Assembly (NCBI GenBank): GCA_016710015.1 | Contig: JADJLR010000002.1 | Span: 186,001 to 250,000, forward strand | From: Flavobacteriales bacterium | Lineage (GTDB): Bacteria > Bacteroidota > Bacteroidia > Flavobacteriales_F > PHOS-HE28 | Direction of reading: 5' to 3' | Length of the DNA stretch: 64,000 nt | Shown here: in pieces, positions 26,250-35,758 of the stretch | Layout: each line of letters starts with the position of its first letter | Numbering within the stretch: position 1 is the stretch's first letter | Program-made: the position numbers and the translations under genes | The notes under the pieces: generated by a model | What the model was told of the DNA's origin: nothing | The model's input: only the letters and a program-made list of their open reading frames with translations | Databases searched by the model: none

Positions 26250-29200
26250 TCAAAGTCCGAAGCGTTCACGGAAGTCGTCCACCTTCTTCCTGTTGGTGAG
26301 GATATACTGGTAGGGTGCCAACTCCTTGTTGCTGTCCAACTGGCGCTTATCATCCTTCACCTCCGAGAGCATGGTGTTGAAGGTGGCATCGCTGCTGTAG
26401 GCATAAAGGTAGTTCCGCGTGTACTGGAAGAAGTAGTAGCTCTGGTCATCCAGTGCCAAGTAGATCGTCATGATGTCTCCGCTGCGTTTCCGTTCCAGGT
26501 GGACCTTGCCCTTCACGTACCGGTATATCGGCTTCTTCAGGATGCTAGCGATGCCGATGGACCCTTCGCTGAGCCAGCTTTGTTCCGGACCGTCCCACCG
26601 CATCTTCACATCAGCCAGCACCAGTGGTTTCTCGATCTCGTCGGGAAGCTTCTTGATCTCTCCCTTGATGCTTAGTTCGCTGATGAGTTTGTCCGATCGC
26701 TCCAAGCCGAGCAATTCACGCAACATCTTCTCGTAGTACGTCTTGGTGATGTCCACCTGCTTCTGATCCGGGTAGGCGAGGATCTCGCTGGCCATACGCT
26801 CCAAGGCATTGTCCAAGAAGTGGAAATCCGCGATCATGACCTCGCTCGTGGTGAGTTTCTCCCCTTCGGCCTCGAAGCGGAGAGCGCCCACTCCGGTAAG
26901 TCCCACCCGACCCAAGTTCACGCCGTGTGCAATGCGGCCATCGGCGAGGATCACGCAATTCTCCACCGCGAGACTCACGAGGTCGCCCGGCAGATCGCGT
27001 TTGCGGATCTTGTCCTTGTTGGAGATCATGTACTCCTTTCGATCCTTGTCGAAGTACAATAGGCCTTTGGCAGTGATGATGGGCAGATCCTTCCGATCCT
27101 GGGTGCGACTGAGGAAGGTTCCGTAGGTCTTGAATGGATCCTCATCCGTGAGGTAGACCCCAGCACCGATCAGCACGCCTTGATCATCGAAGAGTGTATC
27201 GGCCACCGGAATGAAGACCTCCATCGGATCGATGGCACTGCTGAATTTCATCCAATTCTTGGAGAGTCCAGTACATCCGTGTTGGATGCGGGTACTGCCG
27301 TCGAAGGTGAGTTCCTCGATACTGGCAGTAAGGGCCACATCGCCGAAGAAGTCGAAGGCAGGACTCAACTGGAAGTCCTGATCCTTGGGGATGTGCCCTC
27401 GTGCGAAGGTCTGGAAGCCCGTATCCACATCGATCGTTCGCAAGCCGATCTTGAAGCTCCTGTTGTTCTCGTCCACGAAATCGATGTCTCCTGTTGCGGT
27501 GTATTTCCGCTTCGCTTCGATGCTGACCGTTGCGTTGTAGATCCGGTGGTACTTGGTCACGTAGTTGGCCGTGATCACTGCGTTGGTGAGCGGATCCAAT
27601 TCCGCATTCTTTCGGATCCGAACGCGCATGCTGTCCGGTGTTACCAAGGCATCGGCCACTTGGATGTATTGCACATCGTTGGCGGTGATCAGGTGTTTCT
27701 TCAGGTCGTATCGCGCCTTGGGGGCCATGAAACTGAGCGAATCCTGACCTGGTCGGGTGCTGATGAAGTTGGAGCCGGAAAGCTGGAGATCCTCGTTGCC
27801 CACTGCGGCCGTGCGATCGCTCTCCAATTCGATGTCGCCTTGATCCATGAACCACTTGAAGCGATCCATGTAGCACATGTACTGGTTCACCGGGAACTCC
27901 ACTTTGGTCTCGTTGCCGTTGCTCACGAATTCGCCGATCCGTTCATCCAGTTTGATCGTTGCGTTCACGTTGTCCGTTCGGAAGGCAATGCTGGAAGTGT
28001 CTCCTTCGGTCAATCGGAAATCGGAGGTGTCCGCGTGGATCTGCATGGTCTCGAACACGAGGAGCTTCGATGCGAGGGTCGCATTGGTGAAGTCCACCAG
28101 GCCGGCTCCGGTCATGCCGGTCGGCTTCAGATCGGTCTGGCCATACAGAAAGGCTTGTCCGCCATACATGGTCATCGCCTTGCGCAGCATCTCTGTGCGT
28201 AGTACGTCCTTGGTGGGTTCGAGCCGCACGAATAGGTCCGAACCGACCACATCCGGCACTTTGCTCGGCGCAGTGCTGGATCGATTCCTCAAGGAATCCG
28301 CACGGCCCAACGTGCTATCCGGACAGAATATCAAGGAACGCGAGGAGAGCTTGGTGGTGAGGTATTCCAGATCACCCTTCCCTTGAAGACCTCGACCATT
28401 GAGCGCGATCTCGTTGGTGAAGCGTGCTTTCTTGCCATAGAGCGGCATGCCCCCGTCGCCCGTGCTGCGGGTGAACCCGAGTGCATAATCCGGCTGTAGG
28501 CCGATGGGCTCCTTGATGTCCGGGAAGATGCCACCGGAGACCAACGTTCCAGTGAAGGCGAGACCAGCATTGGTGAAGTTGTCCAAACTGTCGATCTGGA
28601 ATGGATCACTGCGGTAGTAGAACTTGTCCCTGTTGTACACGCCGCGCTGGATGCTGCTTTTGTCGTAGAACACATAGCTCTCCTTGGAACTGTTGAATTT
28701 CGGGAACTCCGGGTACTTGCCCTGCATCTTCCCATTCGGCCCTTTCACTTCCTGAATGCCGCTCTTGTTGCTCGGCGCATCGATCTCCAAGGTTCCCGTG
28801 ACCTGTTCCAAGACGTTCTTCACCTTCACCAACGTGAACACGCCCTGCTCGTTCTTCTCGAAACTGTCCGCCATGAATCCTACGGAATCCACATTGAGTA
28901 GATCGATCACGAAGGGATCATAGTGGAAGTAGTATTCCTTCCCGTAGAACTGCAACTTCCCGGCCTGTACACTTCCTCCGAAAGTGAAGTCGCGGTCCTT
29001 CTTCACGGTAACGAGCTTGCCACTTGGATAGATCTTCACATCCTGAGAATCGCTCATGACGATGCGGGAAACGCCCATGATCGCCAAGTCGTAGTTCAGT
29101 AGGTTCACTGTGGCATTCACGCTGTCACTGTTGCTGTTGAATTGCAGCACGTCGTAGTCCTGCTTACCCGCACTGTTCAGGATGTGCTGGCGCATACGCG

Positions 29201-30746
29201 GTGCGGACTCCACCCACTCCGTTTCGGGATCGTAGCTGAGGTATCCCTTGTTGGCCATGTCGATGATCATCGGGATCACCGCATCCTTATGCATCTTGCT
29301 GAAGACCGCGAATTCCTGTGCATAGAACTTGCCTTCGTTCTGCTTGCTGAAGTCGTTCAGGCGCACCAAGGGGTGGACCGCATCGATCCCCATCATGCCG
29401 GAGTAACGCTTCTCCTTGTAATAGTTGAAACTCTCGAAACTCGCACGCGTTTGGGTGCTCCCTTGCAGGTTCCCCATCTGCACCAGCGGATCACCTTGCT
29501 TCCACGTGATGGTCTCTATGTACATGTCCAAGTCGTGGTAGGTGTCGTAGAACGGTGCTTTCCCAAGGCCCTCGTCCTTTTTGATCAGGGTGAGGAGTTT
29601 CTTCGCCTTCAAGAATCGCATGCTCACGCTGGGGTGGAACACGGAATCCTTGTCCAACAGGAGCCGCATCCCCACATCGTCACTCGTGATACGCTCTGGT
29701 TCGATGCTGAAGCGCAGTCCACTGGTGATGATGAAGGGCCGCTTGTCGCGGTAGAATGTCATGAAGGCCGGTTCCTCCTTGGTACCATACCCTTGCAACT
29801 TCGCGCCTTGCAGGGTGAAGCCGCCCTCGAAGTCAATGCCTTCGGCGATGTCGCGGATCTTCATCCGACGGTCATAACTCTCGAACCTCGGGTAGCTGGC
29901 GTTCCCCGGATCCACGTTGGCCAAGACCTTGTCCGTGACCCGACCGAACATGGTCCGCTCGAAATACGGATCGTTGAATTCCACCGAGTCCACCTCGAAG
30001 GTGGCACTCTTCATCTTGATCTCATATCGATGATCCCATTCAGCAAAGGTCGCTGCCGGTTTAAGGCCCGCTCGTTCCCAGGTGACCTTGCCTCCCTTGC
30101 CCTGCCACAACTCCAAGGTCGGTAGATAGACTCCGGAGGTGCCCTTGATCACTGCACTGTCCCCTTTTGCGATGCAGACCAGATCCGCAACCGGAAAGAG
30201 CACCTTGGGTATACTGTCGAATTCGAACGTGAATTTGCTGCTGTGACTACGCCATGTGGTACTGGCGCTGGTGAAAATGGTGTTGTCCTTGAACAGGTTC
30301 GCGCAGGTGGCGATGAACGCTACCACGTTCTGCTTGCGGCCGCCTTGGACCAACTTGTCCATGCCCTGCATCCAAGCATCGAATTCCGCTGAACTGCGAC
30401 CACCATTCGGGAATTCCGCGATGGCACCGAAGTAATCCCGAAAATGCGGGTACGCATCGAAACGCTTCTTGACCATGTAGTTCGCCACTTCGACGATGCG
30501 CAGTCGTTGCGCCGTATTGTAATAGGGCCCGTTCCAAACCGGGGTGAAGACCTGTTCCATGAAGGGGCGTCCCTCCTTCTTATCGGCCTCCACGATGAGA
30601 TCCGTGATCTCCTGCAGGAATACGGCCTGATCCGTGGAGAAAGGCTTGGACTGCCCCAGACTGCGCGGCACGGTGAACAGACACCATAGCGCGATCAGGA
30701 GAAAGCGTGAGCGCTGCAGACGGTATCGGGTATCAGAATTCATCAA
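26250..30746 (-). CDS. Large exported protein of unknown function (1498 residues)
   Basis: I do not recognise a named family. A signal-like N-terminus (FLLIALWCLFTVPRSLGQ) is followed by a helical region (about 30-150) and then by a very long beta-rich region. Strand patterns such as GMTGAGLVDFTNATLASKLL, PKARYDLKKHLITANDVQYI and RKYTATGDIDFVDENNRSFK recur, like stacked single-strand units in OstA/LptA-like or beta-helical proteins. Only the general shape supports that comparison. The C-terminus (YYFFQYTRNYLYAYSSDATF) is Tyr-rich. Homologues of this size appear typical of Flavobacteriales as far as I recall. It overlaps prmA by 4 bases and plsY follows within 3 bases, so it belongs to the tpiA-prmA-plsY transcription unit. 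Confidence 0.65.
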   Translation of the reverse strand: MMNSDTRYRLQRSRFLLIALWCLFTVPRSLGQSKPFSTDQAVFLQEITDLIVEADKKEGRPFMEQVFTPVWNGPYYNTAQRLRIVEVANYMVKKRFDAYPHFRDYFGAIAEFPNGGRSSAEFDAWMQGMDKLVQGGRKQNVVAFIATCANLFKDNTIFTSASTTWRSHSSKFTFEFDSIPKVLFPVADLVCIAKGDSAVIKGTSGVYLPTLELWQGKGGKVTWERAGLKPAATFAEWDHRYEIKMKSATFEVDSVEFNDPYFERTMFGRVTDKVLANVDPGNASYPRFESYDRRMKIRDIAEGIDFEGGFTLQGAKLQGYGTKEEPAFMTFYRDKRPFIITSGLRFSIEPERITSDDVGMRLLLDKDSVFHPSVSMRFLKAKKLLTLIKKDEGLGKAPFYDTYHDLDMYIETITWKQGDPLVQMGNLQGSTQTRASFESFNYYKEKRYSGMMGIDAVHPLVRLNDFSKQNEGKFYAQEFAVFSKMHKDAVIPMIIDMANKGYLSYDPETEWVESAPRMRQHILNSAGKQDYDVLQFNSNSDSVNATVNLLNYDLAIMGVSRIVMSDSQDVKIYPSGKLVTVKKDRDFTFGGSVQAGKLQFYGKEYYFHYDPFVIDLLNVDSVGFMADSFEKNEQGVFTLVKVKNVLEQVTGTLEIDAPSNKSGIQEVKGPNGKMQGKYPEFPKFNSSKESYVFYDKSSIQRGVYNRDKFYYRSDPFQIDSLDNFTNAGLAFTGTLVSGGIFPDIKEPIGLQPDYALGFTRSTGDGGMPLYGKKARFTNEIALNGRGLQGKGDLEYLTTKLSSRSLIFCPDSTLGRADSLRNRSSTAPSKVPDVVGSDLFVRLEPTKDVLRTEMLRKAMTMYGGQAFLYGQTDLKPTGMTGAGLVDFTNATLASKLLVFETMQIHADTSDFRLTEGDTSSIAFRTDNVNATIKLDERIGEFVSNGNETKVEFPVNQYMCYMDRFKWFMDQGDIELESDRTAAVGNEDLQLSGSNFISTRPGQDSLSFMAPKARYDLKKHLITANDVQYIQVADALVTPDSMRVRIRKNAELDPLTNAVITANYVTKYHRIYNATVSIEAKRKYTATGDIDFVDENNRSFKIGLRTIDVDTGFQTFARGHIPKDQDFQLSPAFDFFGDVALTASIEELTFDGSTRIQHGCTGLSKNWMKFSSAIDPMEVFIPVADTLFDDQGVLIGAGVYLTDEDPFKTYGTFLSRTQDRKDLPIITAKGLLYFDKDRKEYMISNKDKIRKRDLPGDLVSLAVENCVILADGRIAHGVNLGRVGLTGVGALRFEAEGEKLTTSEVMIADFHFLDNALERMASEILAYPDQKQVDITKTYYEKMLRELLGLERSDKLISELSIKGEIKKLPDEIEKPLVLADVKMRWDGPEQSWLSEGSIGIASILKKPIYRYVKGKVHLERKRSGDIMTIYLALDDQSYYFFQYTRNYLYAYSSDATFNTMLSEVKDDKRQLDSNKELAPYQYILTNRKKVDDFRERFGL

Positions 30747-31585
30747 ACCGTTGGTGCTTTACATCCCAACAAGGACCATTCCCCTTCTTCCGATCGCACA
30801 GCGAGGGATAGACCGTTCGCCATGGCCGCGCTTTCCAACCGGGGACGATCCGCCACCACGAATCCACTGAGCAGCAGCACACCTCCGGGAGAAAGCGCTT
30901 CGGCCATCACGGGCATGGCATCTAGCAATGTATTGCGTTCGATGTTCGCCAAGATAAGATCGTAGCGATGGCCGATCAACGCGCTGGCCACGCCCTTTTC
31001 CACAGTGATCCTATGACAACCGTTCTGTTCCACGTTCTCGCGTGCATTGCTTACAGCTTGCTCATCGATGTCGATGGCACGCACGGCAGCGGCACCCATG
31101 CGTTCAGCAAGGATGGCCAACACGGCCGTACCGCAACCGAGATCACAGACCTGCGCCCCTTTCAAGTCAGGGCCGTTCAACATGGCCCGCACCATCATGC
31201 GCGTGGTGGCATGGTGGCCGGTGCCGAAAGCCATGCGCGGGGTCATGATGATCTCGTACCGGAATCCGGTTCCCGGCGGGTGATGCTCTGCCCGGATGCG
31301 GACCTCTTTTCCAACATCCACGGGCTGGAAGCTTCGCTCCCATTCTGCATTCCAATTGCGTTCTTCCACTTGCGATACACCCCAACTCACGTGAACATGA
31401 GGATCGCACAGGGTCAAGGTGCCATTCAAGGCGGACACATCAAAACGTTCCGTTGGGATGAATGCCTCCAGCCCACCGGTGGTCTCTTCGAACCCTTCGT
31501 AGCCGAGTTCGGCCAATTCCACCAAGAGGATATCCCGCCAAGGATCAATTGGTGCAATGAGAAAGGAGACGCGTGTGTGGGACAT
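30743..31585 (-). CDS. prmA: Ribosomal protein L11 methyltransferase PrmA
   Basis: About 280 residues of a SAM-dependent methyltransferase that trimethylates lysines of ribosomal protein L11. The SAM-binding motif VCDLGCGTAVLAILAERMGA and the DIDEQAVSNARENVEQNG strand, then DLILANIERNTLLDAM, match PrmA (the N-P/I-x-x-x catalytic loop). I chose MSHTRVSFLIAPIDPWRDIL as start because relatives begin with this strand; an earlier Met at 31642 would overlap the tpiA stop by 4 bases and add 19 atypical residues, so it remains an alternative. It ends overlapping the 1498-residue gene. Confidence 0.9.
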   Translation of the reverse strand: MSHTRVSFLIAPIDPWRDILLVELAELGYEGFEETTGGLEAFIPTERFDVSALNGTLTLCDPHVHVSWGVSQVEERNWNAEWERSFQPVDVGKEVRIRAEHHPPGTGFRYEIIMTPRMAFGTGHHATTRMMVRAMLNGPDLKGAQVCDLGCGTAVLAILAERMGAAAVRAIDIDEQAVSNARENVEQNGCHRITVEKGVASALIGHRYDLILANIERNTLLDAMPVMAEALSPGGVLLLSGFVVADRPRLESAAMANGLSLAVRSEEGEWSLLGCKAPTV

Positions 31586-31638
31586 GGAGGCGTTGTTGTT
31601 GCGCAAGACCTCTTCGGCCATGCATGGATCGAGGTGAC

Positions 31639-32388
31639 TCAACTTTCACTCGCAATGCGAACGAGCGCCTTGAACTGCTCGGCATCCAGTGCGGCACCAC
31701 CGATAAGACCTCCATTCACGTCCGGCCCGGCAAAGAGCTCTGCTGCGTTATCCGGTTTGCAGGAGCCGCCGTACAGGACAGGCACGTTCGCCACGTTGGG
31801 TCCGTGGGAACGCAACAACGACCGGATGTGTGCGTGCATTTCTTGGGCTTGGCCGGCAGTGGCGGTAAGGCCCGTACCGATGGCCCACACGGGCTCGTAG
31901 GCGACCACCACCTGTTCCATCTGCTCCGGGGTGAGGCCTCCCAACGCACCTTTCATCTGTTCGGTCACCACCTTGAAGTGCGAACCTGCTTCACGCTCGG
32001 CCCTCGATTCTCCGCAACAGAATATCGGCGTGATCCCGTGGTCCAAGAGTATGCGGACCTTCCGACCGATCATTTCATCGGACTCCGCGAAGTATTGTCG
32101 GCGCTCGCTGTGCCCTACGATGCATGCCTTCACACCAACGCTTTGCAACATCGGTGCGCTTACCTCACCGGTATAGGCACCTTTTGCCTCGTGATGGCAG
32201 TTCTGCCCTGCGACGATGATGTCCGTGCCTTGGAGCAGTTCAGCCGCCATGGCCAAGAACGGGAAGGCCGGTGCGACCATGACTTCCACGCCAGCAATTG
32301 CGGGTGATCTCCCGAGTGCTGAAACCAATGCCAAGGCCTCCGAACGGTCCTTGTGCATTTTCCAATTTCCTGCTACGATCTTACGCAT
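31639..32388 (-). CDS. tpiA: Triosephosphate isomerase TpiA
   Basis: This 249-residue TIM-barrel enzyme interconverts dihydroxyacetone phosphate and glyceraldehyde-3-phosphate. IVAGNWKMHKDRSEAL holds the substrate-binding Asn and Lys, IVGHSERRQYFAESD holds the catalytic His, VVAYEPVWAIGTGLTAT the catalytic Glu, and VLYGGSCKPDNAAELF the phosphate-binding loop. All are intact and the length is standard. A CATATTTG sequence close to the -7 consensus lies just upstream, so this gene probably starts the transcription unit that continues through prmA and plsY. Confidence 0.96.
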   Translation of the reverse strand: MRKIVAGNWKMHKDRSEALALVSALGRSPAIAGVEVMVAPAFPFLAMAAELLQGTDIIVAGQNCHHEAKGAYTGEVSAPMLQSVGVKACIVGHSERRQYFAESDEMIGRKVRILLDHGITPIFCCGESRAEREAGSHFKVVTEQMKGALGGLTPEQMEQVVVAYEPVWAIGTGLTATAGQAQEMHAHIRSLLRSHGPNVANVPVLYGGSCKPDNAAELFAGPDVNGGLIGGAALDAEQFKALVRIASES

Positions 32389-32480
32389 GGGGCAAATATG
32401 GCGGATGCGGTAGGCCCTTCGGCCACATTCTCTCCGGTGATATCAACAGGTGGATCGTCCGAAGCTTTCAGTTGGTCCAG

Positions 32481-32999
32481 TTACTTCCTGCCCGCTTCCT
32501 TCAGCGCTTGCTTGTACCGTTGCTTGTAACGCTCGGAGTATGGGCGATCCCATTGGAATTCGCGCATGGCCGGCTCCCATTCCGCAACGCCTGCTGGCAT
32601 ATCCAACAAGTCATCCGGCAACGGTGGGTCTGCAATGAGCAGATCGATATCCACACGTAGATTCCATTCCTGCGCACGAGCGGCCGCATCCATTTCCCCG
32701 TTCGCATCCACTTGGATCACTTTCCGGTGATGGTCTTCCAACCAATACTCCAACCGATGTGATCCATTCAAGGGCAGGAAGATCTGGTACTTGCCTACCG
32801 GATCGGTGAAGACCGAATCGCCGGCGATCGAATCGGTGTAGACGCGCACACGGACATTCTGGAGGGCCCTTCCCGAGCCCTGGTCTTCCACGATCCCGAA
32901 GAGCATGATGTTCTCAGTGCCTCCGGTAGGTTGCGCCGAACTGGTGATCACAACGCAGTTGGACGCGAGGAATAAACAGGTCAGGAATGAACGGCACAT
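32481..32999 (-). CDS. Small exported protein, carboxypeptidase-regulatory-like (paralogue 1)
   Basis: About 172 residues from MCRSFLTCLFLASNCVVITS, a signal peptide. A beta-sandwich-like part with FGIVEDQGSGRALQNVRVRV and DPVGKYQIFLPLNG resembles the carboxypeptidase-regulatory (CarboxypepD_reg) fold. The C-terminus has EFQWDRPYSERYKQRYKQAL. The same layout occurs in the proteins at 34471 and 36701, with a conserved Trp-Asp-x-x-Tyr near the end. No catalytic residues are visible, so a binding or structural role is likely. A TACCTTCG box lies 15 bases upstream. The DoxX-type gene ends just upstream (33026). Confidence 0.6.
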   Translation of the reverse strand: MCRSFLTCLFLASNCVVITSSAQPTGGTENIMLFGIVEDQGSGRALQNVRVRVYTDSIAGDSVFTDPVGKYQIFLPLNGSHRLEYWLEDHHRKVIQVDANGEMDAAARAQEWNLRVDIDLLIADPPLPDDLLDMPAGVAEWEPAMREFQWDRPYSERYKQRYKQALKEAGRK

Positions 33000-33013
33000 C
33001 GGAGAGCTGTCTC

Positions 33014-33021
33014 CGAAGGTA
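33014..33021 (-). promoter_or_regulatory. -7 box for the 32999 gene
   Basis: The minus strand reads TACCTTCG, matching TAnnTTcG, 15 bases upstream of the chosen ATG. It supports this start over a longer frame reaching 33080. Confidence 0.5.
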
Positions 33022-33025
33022 AGGC

Positions 33026-34366
33026 CTATTTCAAACCCACTTCCGCCTCTGCAAAGGATGGCACATCGTTCCAATGCCACTTGCCACGCACGGTGCCTTC
33101 CTGCAGCAGCAGCACGCCCGGATTGCTACGCACTACGGTCTTGATGGTCTTCTCGTCGCACTGCACGAAATCGAATGGCAGTTGTTCCGCATGCCGGAAT
33201 TCTTCGATCGCGCTGAAGTCGTTGGCCGCCACACCATATACGTACCACCCTTTCTTGTACGCCTCGTCCACCAAGGCTTTGATCGCGGACAGGCCGTCCT
33301 TCTCCGTGGTCTCCACGTTGTACAACATCACCAAGAGTACTGGAGAAGGTTCATCCAAGATGGAGGCCGTGAGGTCGTTTCCGTCCACATCGGTGAGGCG
33401 GAAATCCTGCACTTGGGAAGGCACACCTGGATCCAATTCCACGATGCGTGTGCTGTTCGGTACGTTCTCGAAATTGTCATCGTCCCATGGGTACGGACCA
33501 CTGGAATCGTATTCCGTCACTTCGCCGGTGGTCTTGTTCCGATAGCTCACGTAGGTCTTGTTCACCGGTGGTTTGGAGTTGCGCATCTGTTCGCTGATGC
33601 TCTTGTCCACAGCGTACGGACGGTAATCGCGCATGGGCAGGTGCGCGTAGTTGATCCAGGCGAAGACCAGAGTGATGGCCCCGATCCATGCGGCACTGAT
33701 CCACTCCGCCTTGGCACCTTGCATGAAGCGCTTGATCAGCAGGTACCCCGCGAAACCGATCACCGTGAACCACACCGGCCCCATCCACGTGAAGACCCAA
33801 CTCCACCCCGCCACCAAGGCCAGGCCGACCGGAAGCAGGATCATGTCATCCGCCTTGCTATTCCATTCGATGCGGTTGCGGAATAGGAAGATCGGAAGGA
33901 TGAACACCAGCAGGATCATGTCCTTGGAGAAACTTTCCCACGGGGTCAAGCTTCGACCGATGGACCCTTTCATCGCATCGCCAAAACAACCGCAGTCCGT
34001 TACACAAGTCACCGTGCGTTCCACTTCTTGGCCGTTCACCATTACCGTGTACACGCCATCTGGATCACACGTGGCCGTGTAGGAAGTGAGCCAACCGAAG
34101 AACAGGGTGAGGATGAGCAGTGCCCATGTGGCTAACTTCATCCGCCCGCCAAAAAGGACGGCAAAGCCCAGCACCACCTCGGACAAGCACGCCAGGACCG
34201 CCAGAGCAAGAGCAAATGGCTCGAGGAATGGCAGATCCAATGCGCTCTCGGCGAAGTACTCCTCCAACTTGTAGGAAAAGCCCAGCGGGTCGTTGGCCTT
34301 GATGAGACCACTAACGATGAATAGTGAACCAACGAGTAACCGACAGATGTGAAGTAGCGTGCGCAT
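33026..34366 (-). CDS. DoxX-family membrane protein, BT_3928 type
   Basis: A 446-residue protein with an N-terminal DoxX-like four-helix module (LLHICRLLVGSLFIVSGLIK; VLACLSEVVLGFAVLFGG). The loop TVTCVTDCGCFGDAMKGS holds a Cys cluster typical of this group. More helices follow near 165-250 and a C-terminal soluble region from about 320 (PVLLVMLYNVETTEKDGLSA) with a thioredoxin-like pattern but no CxxC. This matches the BT_3928-type proteins that Bacteroidota keep beside DUF1599, tpiA and folP genes, as here. The function may be linked to redox or quinone chemistry; that is an inference. A TAAATTCG box lies about 20 bases upstream. Confidence 0.8.
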   Translation of the reverse strand: MRTLLHICRLLVGSLFIVSGLIKANDPLGFSYKLEEYFAESALDLPFLEPFALALAVLACLSEVVLGFAVLFGGRMKLATWALLILTLFFGWLTSYTATCDPDGVYTVMVNGQEVERTVTCVTDCGCFGDAMKGSIGRSLTPWESFSKDMILLVFILPIFLFRNRIEWNSKADDMILLPVGLALVAGWSWVFTWMGPVWFTVIGFAGYLLIKRFMQGAKAEWISAAWIGAITLVFAWINYAHLPMRDYRPYAVDKSISEQMRNSKPPVNKTYVSYRNKTTGEVTEYDSSGPYPWDDDNFENVPNSTRIVELDPGVPSQVQDFRLTDVDGNDLTASILDEPSPVLLVMLYNVETTEKDGLSAIKALVDEAYKKGWYVYGVAANDFSAIEEFRHAEQLPFDFVQCDEKTIKTVVRSNPGVLLLQEGTVRGKWHWNDVPSFAEAEVGLK

Positions 34367-34470
34367 GAGTTACGATCCGGGTTTGCGAATTTACCCGCCT
34401 GTTCGGGAAGCAGGTCCTTATTAACAAGCCTTAGCCATGCGCGGAGCACACAGTTCCAAGAATGTCTGGA

Positions 34471-35013
34471 CTATGGATGCACCCGAACGTCGTTGTTGGC
34501 AGGATCCTCCGGGTACACCACTCCATTGCGACGCAGGCGTACCTCGGCCATCAACCGATCCACTTCGGGCTTGATCCGTTCCTCGTAGTCCTTGTCCCAG
34601 GTGAGGTAACCCGTGGTAGGACTGAAGCGAGCCAAGCCCATGGGCAGATCAAAGAAGGAAAGATCCAGATCAGTCACGTTCTCGAACATGGTCATTTCCA
34701 CATCCACGGAAACCTCGCGGCGATCGCCTTGCCATGCAGCACCTTTCGTATCCACTGCGTAGCACTTGGTGATGTGACCGGGCAAACTGAACCGGATGAT
34801 GTAGTTGCCACCACGTTCCAATTCCACGGTATAACGTCCTCCGGGACCTGTTGTGAAAGCGCGCTCCTTCACACCGTTGCGATATACGCGCACCAATACC
34901 TCGGTGAGTGGCGTACGTGCACTGTGATCCGTGACCTGCCCGTGCAAGCGCAACTCCACCGCCCAGGTCGGGAGTGAGCAAACCATGAATACACCGAGGA
35001 TGAGATCTCGCAT
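34471..35013 (-). CDS. Small exported protein, carboxypeptidase-regulatory-like (paralogue 2)
   Basis: About 180 residues from MRDLILGVFMVCSLPTWAVE, a signal peptide. LRLHGQVTDHSARTPLTEVL and GPGGRYTVELERGGNYIIRF show the carboxypeptidase-regulatory pattern. VDVEMTMFENVTDLDLSFFD and the C-terminal YLTWDKDYEERIKPEVDRLM parallel the neighbours at 32481 and 36701, including the Trp-Asp-x-x-Tyr motif. No catalytic residues are seen. A perfect -7 box (TAGCTTTG) lies 26 bases upstream, so it is probably transcribed on its own. Confidence 0.6.
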   Translation of the reverse strand: MRDLILGVFMVCSLPTWAVELRLHGQVTDHSARTPLTEVLVRVYRNGVKERAFTTGPGGRYTVELERGGNYIIRFSLPGHITKCYAVDTKGAAWQGDRREVSVDVEMTMFENVTDLDLSFFDLPMGLARFSPTTGYLTWDKDYEERIKPEVDRLMAEVRLRRNGVVYPEDPANNDVRVHP

Positions 35014-35039
35014 TGAAGAGGGCGGCACAAGTGCGATCG

Positions 35040-35047
35040 CAAAGCTA
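35040..35047 (-). promoter_or_regulatory. -7 box for the 35013 gene
   Basis: The minus strand reads TAGCTTTG, a perfect TAnnTTTG, 26 bases before the ATG at 35013. Confidence 0.55.
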
Positions 35048-35136
35048 CCGTGATGCCAAGCCTTCGCCCTACCGAGATGTCTACCCAGCACCACAAGTTC
35101 TCAACGTCCGATCGTTGAACAAGAAAAGTGTTCCGG

Positions 35137-35685
35137 TCAGGCTTTGATCGGCTCTTCCGAACGGATCATGGCGAAGACCCCGTAGTTCAGGATATCCAAG
35201 AAATTCGCATCGATGCCTTCACTCACCTCGGTACTGCCCTGGTTGTCCTCGATCTGTTTGATCCGCAGCAGTTTCATAAGGATCAGATCGACAAGGGAAC
35301 TGACCCGCATGCTCCGCCAAGCCTCACCGTAGTCGTGATTCTTGCGTTGCATCAGGTCCCGGGCACGATCCATGCGGGCTTGTACCTCGCGCACGGCGGT
35401 CCCTGCATCCAGATCCGGTGTGTCCACCACCCCGCGGTCCAATTGCACCAATGCCATGGCCGCATAATTGATGATGCCGATGAGTTCCGGTCGGACGCCT
35501 TCGTCGACCTTGCTTTGCTCCACCTGCTGCAACGTGCGGATGCGCTGCGCCTTGATCATGATCTGATCGGTAAGGGACGATACCCGCAGGATCCGCCACG
35601 CGGTACCGTAATCCTTCGCCTTCTTGCCGAAAAGTGCGATGCACTCGGTCGTCACGGCATCGTACTGCTGTAGGGTCTTGTCCAT
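35137..35685 (-). CDS. DUF1599 (Nmad1-like) protein
   Basis: A 182-residue protein made of two similar halves. CIALFGKKAKDYGTAWRILR in the first half and LMQRKNHDYGEAWRSMRVSS in the second each carry the 'K-x-x-D-Y-G-x-A-W' motif, and each half continues with a helix reading LxDxIxxKxxRI. This is DUF1599, a family grouped with nucleotide-modification-associated proteins and found next to folP in many Bacteroidota. The activity is unknown. The start was chosen at MDKTLQQYDA, since a perfect -7 box lies 8 bases upstream; a longer frame through the folP antisense region is not credible. It is divergent from folP. Confidence 0.82.
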   Translation of the reverse strand: MDKTLQQYDAVTTECIALFGKKAKDYGTAWRILRVSSLTDQIMIKAQRIRTLQQVEQSKVDEGVRPELIGIINYAAMALVQLDRGVVDTPDLDAGTAVREVQARMDRARDLMQRKNHDYGEAWRSMRVSSLVDLILMKLLRIKQIEDNQGSTEVSEGIDANFLDILNYGVFAMIRSEEPIKA

Positions 35686-35692
35686 CCGCTGA

Positions 35693-35700
35693 CAAATGTA
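35693..35700 (-). promoter_or_regulatory. -7 box for DUF1599 with a very short leader
   Basis: The minus strand reads TACATTTG, a perfect match, with 7 bases between it and the ATG at 35685. The transcript would start at or next to the start codon. Confidence 0.55.
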
Positions 35701-35758
35701 GGCGGGCGGCCTTTGGGGGAATGGTCCGATCGATCCATTTCCTGACCAACTTCGCGCC

